Part shown: in pieces, positions 27,065-34,327 of the stretch
Layout of the letters: each line of letters begins with the position of its first letter
Numbering within the stretch: the stretch's first letter is position 1
Assembly: GCA_944385895.1 (NCBI GenBank)
Contig: CALWYZ010000017.1
Location: 1 to 47,703 of the forward strand
Direction of reading: 5' to 3'
Origin: an uncultured Clostridia bacterium
Lineage (GTDB): Bacteria; Bacillota; Clostridia; Oscillospirales; QAKW01
DNA: 47,703 bases
Program-made: the position numbers and the translations under genes
The notes under the pieces: generated by a model
The model's database searches: none
What the model was told of the DNA's origin: nothing
What the model saw: only the letters and a program-made list of their open reading frames with translations

Positions 27065-27340
27065 ATGTCCTTAATACAGGGAAAATATAAGATGTTTATT
27101 CTGTATGCTCTGATGGGATTTAAAGTCGTGCGTTTTAACGAATTGAAGAAATATATCAAAAGTATTTCTTATAAAACGCTGAGCACTACATTAAAAGAAC
27201 TGGAATCAGACGGACTTGTCCATCGTGAGGAATGTCCACAAATTCCACCCAAGGTCGAGTACAGTCTGACAGAACGCGGAAAATCATTGATTCCAATTTT
27301 AGATAGTATGTGTGACCGGGGAGAAAAAAACAGAATATAG
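27065..27340 (+). CDS. HxlR family transcriptional regulator (true start probably at 27023)
   Basis: A winged-helix regulator: LIQGKYKMFILYALMG, RFNELKKYIKSISYKTLSTTLKELESDGLV is the helix-turn-helix and RKEECPQIPPKVEYSLTERGKSL-like sequence the wing. HxlR proteins normally carry about ten residues ending YT before this point, and the upstream in-frame codons encode exactly such a stretch (EKTGFNYT). No ATG, GTG or TTG lies there; an AGGAG at 27008 stands 10 bases before an ATT codon at 27023, which is then the likely start, or a lost ATG. 91 residues from the first canonical start, 105 from ATT. Confidence 0.88.
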   Translation: MSLIQGKYKMFILYALMGFKVVRFNELKKYIKSISYKTLSTTLKELESDGLVHREECPQIPPKVEYSLTERGKSLIPILDSMCDRGEKNRI

Positions 27341-27348
27341 CCATAAAT

Positions 27349-27390
27349 AAAGAGGGGTCAGTTTGAAAAATCAGTTAGGCCTCTTTTCTT
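27349..27390 (+). terminator. possible terminator after the HxlR gene
   Basis: AAAGAGG (27349-27355) pairs with CCTCTTT (27380-27386), followed by TCTTT. The loop is long and the T run interrupted, so the call is weak. Confidence 0.35.
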
Positions 27391-27781
27391 TGATTAGAAA
27401 TAATAATTTTAAAGCCGCTTACAAGTTACACGATTTTTAATTTAATATTAAGTAAATAGAAATTTAACCAGTGCCTTGATCTTCTATACAATGGAAGATA
27501 TGAAAATCAGAAAGTCAGTATTTTCAATGGTTTGAATATATTCATATACACTTTTGACTTATTCTCCCTTAACAAGGCTTAATCTATTTGTTAGGGGACT
27601 ATTATTTTTAGTATTTGCGGTGCTTTGGTTATTTTATGTATCCATATTATCCTGCCTATATGGGCTAATGTTATTAGTTTATTATCGGGATTGATAACAA
27701 GAATAGTTACACATTAGATAATATAAAGTGGTTTATAAATATAAAAAATTTAACAGAAATACAATTAAGAGCAAAAATAAA
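27391..27781. other. 390-base gap with one short hydrophobic reading frame
   Basis: AT-rich, without a convincing gene. On the plus strand 27554-27694 (TTG start, 46 codons) encodes a strongly hydrophobic peptide (GLLFLVFAVLWLFYVSILSC) that could be a small membrane protein or the decayed end of one. There is no ribosome binding site and no neighbour link. Confidence 0.3.
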
Positions 27782-28984
27782 CTATTGTGTTTTACTTTTT
27801 GTTTTACTGGCTTTTTTATTTAGTATAAGCAATCCAAATACAAGAACGACCGGAAAAATTGTAGCTACAAGCAATCCTGTTTTAAGATTGCCTCCTGCCA
27901 TTTCGGAAAGAGTTCCTACCATAGAGGGGCTTACCATAGCACCCAAATCTCCTGCTAATGCCAAAAATGCGAACATTGCAGTGCCGCCTCTTGGACATTT
28001 CTTCGAAGATATGCTTATAGATCCCGGCCACATAATGCCGACAGCCAAACCGCAAAGAGCGCAGCCTGCAAGTCCAAGGATTGGAAATGCAGACAATGAG
28101 GCCAACAAATAACAACAAGCACACATAATTCCGCAGCCAAGCATAACCTTGGTTAAATCGAGTTTTTCACTAAACTTTCCGTACAGTACACGGGATATAC
28201 CCATAAACATTGCAAACAAACACGGACCTGCCAAATCACCGACTGTTTTAGATACACCAATAGCAGATTCAGTAAATGCCGATGCCCATTGAGCCATAGT
28301 AGCTTCTGAGCCGCCCGAACATACCATAAGTAAAATCATCAGCCAAAAGACCGGAGTCTTCAGCAGTTTGCTGATCCCCATACTTTTGCCGTCTTCAACC
28401 AATCGTTCTATAGGGCATTTAATAAAGTTAAATGTGTTATATAACGGAATTAACGCCCAAATAAAAGTAAGTATCTTCCAGCTTTCTACGCCAAACACAG
28501 AGAAAAAGATTGTAGAAACTAAAATAACGCCCATTGCACCCCAACAATAGAAAGAGTGCAAAAGACTCATCATTCCGTCCTTATTTTCAAACGGACAAGC
28601 CTCAACAATAGGACTCACTAAAACCTCAATAAGACCACTGCCCATAGCATAAAGAACTACCGAGACTAAAATACCTATAAACGGTACAGGAAATACTTCC
28701 GGTAATATTGCCATTAGAACAAGACCAACTGCTGATAATACTTGGGATGCCACCACACAGATACGGTATCCTATTTTGTCGGCAAATTTAGTAGCCGCAA
28801 GGTCAACGAGTAATTGTGTTAAATAGAAAACCAATGGAATCATTGCAATTTTTTCAAGGGTGATTCCGTAAGTACTTTTGAATGTTAAAAATAATAGAGG
28901 AGCAAAGTTTGCGGATATAGCCTGTGTTACAAATCCTAAATAACATGCTACAAGTGTTTTTTTATAATTCTGTTTTTTACTCAT
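27782..28984 (-). CDS. MFS transporter, sugar-type
   Basis: 400 residues with about twelve membrane helices, an MFS-type cytoplasmic loop KFADKIGYR between helices 2 and 3, and GISRVLYGKFSEKLDL in the matching loop of the second half. It resembles the FucP/NNP-like fucose or sialic acid class of Clostridia transporters, but substrate cannot be told from sequence. ATG overlaps the preceding small ORF by four bases (ATGA), and an AraC-type sugar regulator is upstream, so import of a carbohydrate under AraC control is likely. Confidence 0.82.
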   Translation of the reverse strand: MSKKQNYKKTLVACYLGFVTQAISANFAPLLFLTFKSTYGITLEKIAMIPLVFYLTQLLVDLAATKFADKIGYRICVVASQVLSAVGLVLMAILPEVFPVPFIGILVSVVLYAMGSGLIEVLVSPIVEACPFENKDGMMSLLHSFYCWGAMGVILVSTIFFSVFGVESWKILTFIWALIPLYNTFNFIKCPIERLVEDGKSMGISKLLKTPVFWLMILLMVCSGGSEATMAQWASAFTESAIGVSKTVGDLAGPCLFAMFMGISRVLYGKFSEKLDLTKVMLGCGIMCACCYLLASLSAFPILGLAGCALCGLAVGIMWPGSISISSKKCPRGGTAMFAFLALAGDLGAMVSPSMVGTLSEMAGGNLKTGLLVATIFPVVLVFGLLILNKKASKTKSKTQ

Positions 28985-29142
28985 AGCATAGTCTCCGTGT
29001 AGTAATAGTGTACGTTGAAATAAACATCCTTTTTGTATTCATCGATGATATCACAGAACAAATCAGTCTGAGCCGGTGTTATGATCTTGATTCTGTCATA
29101 CGTCTGATTTACAGAGCTTTTGTTTAAAAACTTAAATTCCAT
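28981..29142 (-). CDS. small protein coupled to the MFS transporter
   Basis: 53 residues from ATG 29142 (MEFKFLNKSSVNQTYDRIKI), with GAAGGA 8 bases upstream. No family is recognised; soluble, with Tyr/Asp-rich C-terminus. Its stop overlaps the transporter start, so it is probably translated with it. It may be the leading piece of a deleted catabolic enzyme or a real small protein. The frame extends to 29220 but has no start signal there. Confidence 0.5.
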   Translation of the reverse strand: MEFKFLNKSSVNQTYDRIKIITPAQTDLFCDIIDEYKKDVYFNVHYYYTETML

Positions 29143-29229
29143 AATGTTTGTCCTTCTTTTATAATATTCAACCGTATTATAACATCGGTTTTTTTTAAAA
29201 TAAAGATACAATAACGTCAAGAAAAAGCA

Positions 29230-30121
29230 CTATTTACCCAAATTGCAGTTTTGACTAGGCGTATAGCCATAGGCTTTCTTAAACTGTCGGCTGAAATAGT
29301 TTACGGAATTAAATCCGCAGGCAAAGCTGATTTCCTCAAGGGAAAGCGTTTTTTTGGTTTAATAATCTGTGTGCAGTTTGAAGCCGATATTGGATAAGCG
29401 CATCAATCGGCGAACATTCCATATATGTATGAAAGCATCGTCCTGCCTCACTTCGGCTGATATTTGCTGCCTTTGCAATATCCTCAAGTGTCGCAGGCCT
29501 GGAATAGTTTTCATAAACGTATGTCAGCATCTTCAAAAGACGAATTTGATTATTTATCTGTATACGTGTTGCATGAACTTTTGGAAAATCAGTGAAATTG
29601 CTGGATATATATTCAAATATGCGATTAATATTACGCTGAACAGTCAATTCATAACACTCTTTTTTCTCGTTCATTTGTTTATAGATATCTTTGATCAAAC
29701 AGTTTATCTCACTATGAGAACGGTCTCTATATCGAAAAACAATGAAAGGCAGCGAATCACATTGAACAATAGGCTGTATATATTTTTGATAAATTGTACT
29801 TGTTTCCGGAGCTACTAATGTACCGGAAAATACGATATTTGGCATTGGATCTGGTACATCATCCGATAACTGCTTTATTCCGTGCAGCACATTTCCGTTG
29901 ACGAATATACTGCCACCAGCTTCCAGCATGATGTGCTGCTCAGCAACTTGGTAATCTAAAACTGTGCGCTCTGCCGTTGCAATCTCAAAATCAGGATGCC
30001 AATGCAAAGGTCCCGCCCAGTCGGTCAAAGCAACAAGTTCATCATGAAAATAAGTGATTGGAAATTCTACAGCATTATGCGGTATATATTCTCTCAATTG
30101 ATGATCGAGTATTATAGGCAT
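29230..30121 (-). pseudogene. AraC family regulator with cupin sensor, frameshifted in an A7 tract
   Basis: The open frame (29336-30121, 261 codons) has an N-terminal cupin-type sensing half (LHWHPDFEIATA, GGSIFVNGNVLHGI) and the first AraC helix-turn-helix (ATLEDIAKAANISRSEAGRCFH), then stops after NQKNAFP. The missing second helix-turn-helix continues in the next frame to 29230: LSLEEISFACGFNSVNYFSR and FKKAYGYTP. Removing one A from the run of seven (29348-29354 on the plus strand as T7) restores NQKTLSLEEIS. Either a real frameshift or a homopolymer error. If intact it would control the transporter downstream. Confidence 0.85.
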
Positions 30122-30195
30122 ATGTTTTGCTTCTTTAAATAATTAAAATTATTATATCACCAAATCTTGACTTTGCCTACACAATAATCCAGAAA

Positions 30196-30227
30196 GGCGG
30201 CAGGGAAATTTAGTTTTCCTTGCCGCC
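30196..30227. other. GC-rich hairpin
   Basis: GGCGGCAGGGAAA pairs with TTTTCCTTGCCGCC around a short loop, with one G-T pair. No T run follows on either strand, so it is not a standard terminator. Confidence 0.5.
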
Positions 30228-30392
30228 ACGTTATCAAATTGTTTTAAAAAGATCTCTTGGATCGATGCAAGCCCGCATAAACAAAGGCTTTCGGGATTCG
30301 TTGTTTTTATTGCCACTTGCTCCTGACAGAAGTTTTTTAAACAGATTTGCTTATGAGATTTGGCTCAGCTTATTGATATTCTTTTCATTATT

Positions 30393-30421
30393 CAGATAGT
30401 AGAGGCTATCTGATTTTTTTG
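30393..30421 (+). terminator. orphan plus-strand terminator
   Basis: CAGATAG / CTATCTG stem with a six-base loop followed by ATTTTTTTT. No plus-strand gene ends upstream of it, so the transcript it terminates is missing or untranslated. Confidence 0.65.
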
Positions 30422-30627
30422 TTGTCATGGTGTTGCCAAGATTTCATACTATTATAGTGTTATAAAACATAGTATAGCACACCACTGACAACCAAGCAAG
30501 TAAATAACCATTAACATAGATTTACTATCGCTTATATTGAATAAAGTGATCAAATCACAGAATGATTGATGTGTTTATGATATATTATTTATAGTATAAA
30601 TTAATAACTATTTTTTGGAGGGCAATC

Positions 30628-30837
30628 ATGGAAATGAAAGCAAAAAAGCAGAAAAAGGCCTTTGTAGAGGAAGACAATTGTGTTGCGTGTGGATGCTGCG
30701 CCAAAATGTGTCCAAGAAACGCCATTGAAATATGGAGAGGAATTGCAGCAAAAATAGCTTTTGAAATGTGTGTAGGATGCGGAAAATGCGTAAAAGAATG
30801 TCCTGCTTCGGTAATTTCAATCCGGGAGGTGCTGTAA
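30628..30837 (+). CDS. 2[4Fe-4S] ferredoxin-type protein
   Basis: 69 residues with two four-cysteine motifs, CVACGCCAKMC-P and CVGCGKCVKEC-P, so two [4Fe-4S] clusters for low-potential electron transfer. GGAGG stands six bases before the ATG. The stop overlaps the start of a following gene (TAATG) whose beginning MKKHWY matches membrane 4Fe-4S proteins of the NapH type that usually pair with such ferredoxins; that partner is cut after six codons, so the electron-transfer pair is broken. Confidence 0.9.
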   Translation: MEMKAKKQKKAFVEEDNCVACGCCAKMCPRNAIEIWRGIAAKIAFEMCVGCGKCVKECPASVISIREVL

Positions 30838-30908
30838 TGAAAAAACATTGGTACAGATCCTCATCAAGCACGCCGTCAACAATGGCCTGTTTCATCAGAA
30901 GCGGCTGA
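30837..30908 (+). pseudogene. truncated NapH-like gene, only the start remains
   Basis: Only the first six codons (MKKHWY) resemble the partner gene; the remaining 17 codons are antisense to a conjugative-element gene and are therefore foreign. The junction lies at about 30849-30854. Confidence 0.55.
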
Positions 30909-30982
30909 TACATCTGCAACAGATGTGTAACAGCCGGTGCGTCTCCGCCTTTGGCCTGCAGCAGTATATCTTTAAAAGTCAT
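30849..30982 (-). pseudogene. HTH protein of Tn916/Tn1549-type elements, 3' truncated
   Basis: Minus-strand reading MTFKDILLQAKGGDAPAV through DGVLDEDLYQ matches the helix-turn-helix protein that follows the sigma factor in Tn916-like elements. After DEDLYQ the family sequence is lost and the frame runs into ferredoxin antisense until 30626. The ATG overlaps the sigma gene stop (ATGA). A fusion with non-element DNA at TGGTA is the simplest reading. Confidence 0.75.
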
Positions 30983-31365
30983 TCATCCTCACCTCCCAGC
31001 AAAACACGCAGCTTGGCAATCGTGCGGTAATAAATAGCTGCTGCTCCTTTATAACTAAGCCCAAGCTCTCTTGCAATTTCATCAAAGCCCTTTTCGTCAA
31101 GCACACGGGCAAAAAAAACGCGGCGTTCTTTTTCCCTGATGGCAGACAATGCGGCATAAAGTTCTGCGTAATCTACAGCAGATTCTATGTACTCGCCGTC
31201 ATATGGGCAAGGAAAGAATTCATCCGTAATGTATTCTCTTTTGCACCGCCGGTATTTTCCTCGAAGGTATGCCTTCCTGGTATTGCAGAGCGCCGTATTC
31301 AAAAAAGCAGTAAACTGATTCTGTAATATCTGATCACCGGTTAAACCGTCGTTTCTTTTATACAT
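30979..31365 (-). CDS. sigma-70 family factor of conjugative-element type
   Basis: 128 residues: a region-2-like N-terminal half (FTAFLNTALCNTRKAYLRGK) and a sigma-4-like helix-turn-helix C-terminus (KERRVFFARVLDEKGFDEIA, ELGLSYKGAAAIYYRTIAKL). Similar sigma-like proteins are found in Tn916 and Tn1549-type elements beside the small helix-turn-helix protein, and help control transfer genes. AGGAGG lies 8 bases before ATG 31365 but is buried in a hairpin (31374-31419). Confidence 0.85.
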   Translation of the reverse strand: MYKRNDGLTGDQILQNQFTAFLNTALCNTRKAYLRGKYRRCKREYITDEFFPCPYDGEYIESAVDYAELYAALSAIREKERRVFFARVLDEKGFDEIARELGLSYKGAAAIYYRTIAKLRVLLGGEDE

Positions 31366-31373
31366 CTTGCTTT

Positions 31374-31419
31374 CCTCCTAAATGATCTGAAATTTCTAAA
31401 AATCCAGATCATTTGGAGG
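31374..31419 (-). promoter_or_regulatory. hairpin covering the ribosome binding site of the sigma gene
   Basis: On the minus strand CCTCCAAATGATCTG (31419-31405) pairs with CAGATCATTTAGGAGG (31389-31374) around a 15-base loop; only one base bulges. The second arm contains the AGGAGG that would start translation at 31365, so folded RNA would block it. Confidence 0.75.
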
Positions 31420-31504
31420 AGAGCGAATATGCCGACGGGATAAAAAAGCACACAGACAAAACGGTGGAAATCCCGTCTGACTGTGCGCCTCTTTACAGGT
31501 GTAA

Positions 31505-31710
31505 TTATTTGGAACTAACAGTTCCTTTTCATTACATAAAACGGTTGCTTCAGCAAACCGGATTTTAAAAAGCTCTAAAATCCATATAAGCCAAAGCGGA
31601 ATGTCTTTTTCTTATCACCGCAGTCTGCACAATCTTGTGTGCAGACAAATAGGATTACCCCTCATTTTTTGCCCTCTCTCTTCATTATATTTGGAACCAT
31701 TAGTTCTAAT
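31505..31710. promoter_or_regulatory. cluster of inverted repeats before the XRE regulator
   Basis: GGAACTAACAGTTCC (31513-31527) is a perfect palindrome in its arms; a related copy GGAACCATTAGTTCT is at 31693-31707, both preceded by TTT. GTCTGCAC / GTGCAGAC (31623-31646) forms a separate 8-bp inverted repeat. The first two are good candidates for operators of the XRE regulator at 31758. No clear -35/-10 pair was found. Confidence 0.5.
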
Positions 31711-31757
31711 AAATAACCACGAATGTATCGTTTTAAGGGCCGCAGGAAATCCTTAAA

Positions 31758-32048
31758 ATGAAAAATGGTGAACTAATAGTGGTAAATAAAAAGGAAATAT
31801 CAATCAAAAATATGGGATATATCTTAAAACAGGCACGGCTGAAAATGGGATATACCAGGGATCAGCTTTCTGAGCGTGTCGGCATCAGTCATAGATATTT
31901 AACAGCCATTGAAAATGAGGAACGGCGGCCCAGTTATGAAGTTTTATCCAAGCTGCTCCGCAATCTCGGTTTATCTGCCGACAGCATCTTTTATCCGGAA
32001 AAGGAATCCGAGCCGGAAGAAAAACAACTGCTGCGGCTGTTTCAGTAG
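31758..32048 (+). CDS. XRE family regulator cut short by an in-frame TAG
   Basis: 96 residues with a Cro/CI helix-turn-helix (MGYTRDQLSERVGISHRYLT, ENEERRPSYEVLSKLLRNLG). After LLRLFQ a TAG stops the frame, but the same frame continues to 32111 as CSERDRKVIKSIIDTLLDNP, which resembles the natural C-terminus of these regulators. The last 21 codons therefore look lost by a point mutation. The DNA-binding part is intact, so the short protein may still work. Typical neighbour of the sigma gene in Tn1549-like elements. Confidence 0.85.
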   Translation: MKNGELIVVNKKEISIKNMGYILKQARLKMGYTRDQLSERVGISHRYLTAIENEERRPSYEVLSKLLRNLGLSADSIFYPEKESEPEEKQLLRLFQ

Positions 32049-32113
32049 TGCAGCGAACGGGATCGCAAGGTTATTAAATCTATTATTGATACGCTGCTCG
32101 ATAATCCATAAAG

Positions 32114-32148
32114 AAAAGGGGAAGTTGTTTCGGACAACTTCCCCTTTT
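32114..32148 (+). terminator. strong bidirectional terminator
   Basis: A perfect 15-bp stem, AAAAGGGGAAGTTGT / ACAACTTCCCCTTTT, with loop TTCGG and T-rich flanks on both sides. It separates the XRE gene from the minus-strand DUF454 gene. Confidence 0.92.
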
Positions 32149-32185
32149 CCTTCAGACGCCTGCATATGCCGCTGTCCTGTTTTCC

Positions 32186-32614
32186 TTATGTACTTGTAGA
32201 TTTTTCTTCTGCGGAGACCTTTTCGCCGGATTGTCCTTTTCGTATGGTCTTGACTCCGAATACAAAATAGATGATGTGGCAGACCCAGACGATGGCAAGG
32301 ATGACGCTGGGAACTACCACATTTGCCCGCATCATCATAAAAAATCCGATCCCCATCACCAGTGTCACAGGGATGATGATGCCGAGTTTGGTCTGCACCG
32401 TCATGCCCTTTTTCTTAACGAATGATTCGAGGTGCTTTTTGTAAAGCTTTGTGCTCACAAACCAGTCGTGGAGCTTCTGGGAGGAGTTGGCAAAGAAAAA
32501 TACTGTCAGCAGAAAAAAAGGCACCGTGGGCAGGATGGGCAGCGCCACGCCGACGCACCCAAGCCCCAGGCAGAGAAAGCCCAAGATCAAAAATATCAGC
32601 CGTTTCAGTTTCAT
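32186..32614 (-). CDS. DUF454 (YbaN-like) small membrane protein
   Basis: 142 residues with membrane helices at 5-45 (paired) and 90-128, and the family signature GxxLPxLPTxPF as GVALPILPTVPFFLL, followed by FANSSQKLHDWF. Function of DUF454 is unknown, but it is often found beside heme or iron transporters in Clostridia and streptococci. It is last of the minus-strand unit NEAT - ABC - ABC - DUF454, 42 bases after the ABC gene, with GGGGG before its ATG. Confidence 0.88.
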   Translation of the reverse strand: MKLKRLIFLILGFLCLGLGCVGVALPILPTVPFFLLTVFFFANSSQKLHDWFVSTKLYKKHLESFVKKKGMTVQTKLGIIIPVTLVMGIGFFMMMRANVVVPSVILAIVWVCHIIYFVFGVKTIRKGQSGEKVSAEEKSTST

Positions 32615-32656
32615 GGAATTTAAAATCCCCCTATTGTAATCTATGTATTTTTGTTT

Positions 32657-34327
32657 TCAGCTCATTCTCCCATGCTCAACGGAATAGACGGTGTCCGCAA
32701 TCCGCATGGTGGACCGGCGGTGGGAAACCAGCACCACCGTCTTGTCCCCCCGTTCTTCGTGGAGGGATTTTAAAATGACCGCTTCGTTCAGGCTGTCCAG
32801 ATTGCTGGTGGGTTCGTCCAACAGCAGGAAGGGCGCGTCGTGCAGGAAAGCCCGCGCCAGCCCCAGCCGCTGCCGTTCCCCGCCGGATAAGGTGTCGCCC
32901 AGTTCGCCCACCGGGGTATCATAGCCCTGCGGCAGCGTTAGAATGAAATCGTGCACCGACGCCTTTTTGCAGGCGGCCTCAATCTCCTCGTCCGTTGCCG
33001 TGAGCTTTGCAACCCGCAGGTTGTTTTTAATGCTGTCGTGGAACAGGTGGGTTTCCTGGGTGACAAAGCTCTCCATCTCCCGCAGGTTGGAAGTATTGAT
33101 GTCCGCAACCCTTGTGCCGGAAAGCGTTACGCTGCCTTTCTGTACGTCCCAGAACCGCATGAACAGTTTGAGCAAAGTGGATTTTCCACTGCCGCTGCGC
33201 CCCACAATACCCACGACGCTGTGCTCCGATATCTCCACCGACACATCGGAGAGGATAGTTTCGCTCCCGTAGGAAAAGGTGACCTGCTCCGCCGCCGCAC
33301 CTTCGAAAGCGATTTCCGGCTTTCCAACGACTTCTTCCACCACCGGGGTTTCGTCCAGAATATCCAGCACCCGGTTACCCGCCGCAAAGGTGTTCTGCAA
33401 AGTGCTGCCCAGCGCCGCCAGCGCAATGGCCGGGCCAAAGGAGGAAAAGAGGGCGATGGTGGGAATCAAGACCCCTTCAAAGCCCACCGCTCCGCTTTGG
33501 CAGAGCAGGGCGGAGACAAACAGCATGATCAGGTCAAAGGCCAGTACCACCGTGTTGGTCACTGCCGAGTTGCGGCCGGAGGTGCGTTTCATCCGTTCCT
33601 CGTCTTTGGCAAGGCCATCGGTTTTTTCATTCATCTGTGCCAGCCGCTTTTTGCCCTGCCCATATTGCAGGGTTTCCGAAAGCCCACGCAGGCTGTCCAG
33701 CACAAAGCCGGATAAATCGCCCGACTTGGTGCGGAACTTCATCCCATTGTCCCCGCTGAGCTTAGAGGTCACCAAAGGAATGACAATCCCCACGGTGAGA
33801 TACGCCGCCAGCGCGATGAGACCCAGCAGCCAGTGGAAGGAGCCGATGAACAAACACATGACGACGGTGAACAGGAACGCGATGGCCGCCGGGGAAATGG
33901 TATGAGCGTAGAACACTTCCAGCAGCTCAATGTCGGAGGTGATGACCGAAATCAAGTCGCCCTTGTCCCGACCCTCCAACTTGGCGGGGCAGAGCCGCCG
34001 CAGCGCCCGGAACACCTTGTCCCGCAGAAGCGCCAGCAGCTTGAAGGCGATGAAATGGTTGCAGGCCTGTTCCGCATACCGCAAAAAACCGCGGATAATG
34101 GCAAACACCACCACGCAGACAAACAGGGCGGTCAGGGTGAAGGGGGTATCAAATTGCAAAGCCTCCAGCACCGCGTACCCGCCGAAGATGGTGATAAAGG
34201 CGGCGCAGAGATGGCCGATGAGTCCCATAAGGATAGCCAGGAGCATAAACCCGGTCAAGGGTTTCACCAGCCCGATGAGCCGGGCCATAACCTGAAATCC
34301 GCTTCGTCTTTTCATACCGGTATTCAT
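32657..34327 (-). CDS. ABC half-transporter, CydC/YbtQ-like (permease-ATPase fusion)
   Basis: 556 residues: six-helix exporter-type membrane domain (about 1-310) and ATPase with Walker A GRSGSGKST, Q-loop FVTQETHLFHDS, signature LSGGERQRLGL, Walker B FLLLDEPTSNLD and switch His VSHRRS. Its ATG overlaps the preceding ABC gene by four bases, so the two form a heterodimer. The type covers CydDC cysteine/glutathione exporters and YbtPQ/IrtAB siderophore importers; with NEAT and DtxR genes next to it, iron or heme handling is favoured, by inference. Confidence 0.88.
   Translation of the reverse strand: MNTGMKRRSGFQVMARLIGLVKPLTGFMLLAILMGLIGHLCAAFITIFGGYAVLEALQFDTPFTLTALFVCVVVFAIIRGFLRYAEQACNHFIAFKLLALLRDKVFRALRRLCPAKLEGRDKGDLISVITSDIELLEVFYAHTISPAAIAFLFTVVMCLFIGSFHWLLGLIALAAYLTVGIVIPLVTSKLSGDNGMKFRTKSGDLSGFVLDSLRGLSETLQYGQGKKRLAQMNEKTDGLAKDEERMKRTSGRNSAVTNTVVLAFDLIMLFVSALLCQSGAVGFEGVLIPTIALFSSFGPAIALAALGSTLQNTFAAGNRVLDILDETPVVEEVVGKPEIAFEGAAAEQVTFSYGSETILSDVSVEISEHSVVGIVGRSGSGKSTLLKLFMRFWDVQKGSVTLSGTRVADINTSNLREMESFVTQETHLFHDSIKNNLRVAKLTATDEEIEAACKKASVHDFILTLPQGYDTPVGELGDTLSGGERQRLGLARAFLHDAPFLLLDEPTSNLDSLNEAVILKSLHEERGDKTVVLVSHRRSTMRIADTVYSVEHGRMS

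Noticed and set aside
29348..29354. Programmed ribosomal frameshift at A7 in the AraC gene
   Set aside because: No following pseudoknot or stop-codon arrangement typical of programmed shifts; a one-base indel is simpler.
30585..30848. His/Phe-rich minus-strand ORF opposite the ferredoxin
   Set aside because: Antisense of the two cluster-binding motifs; composition is explained by complementing Cys and Lys codons.
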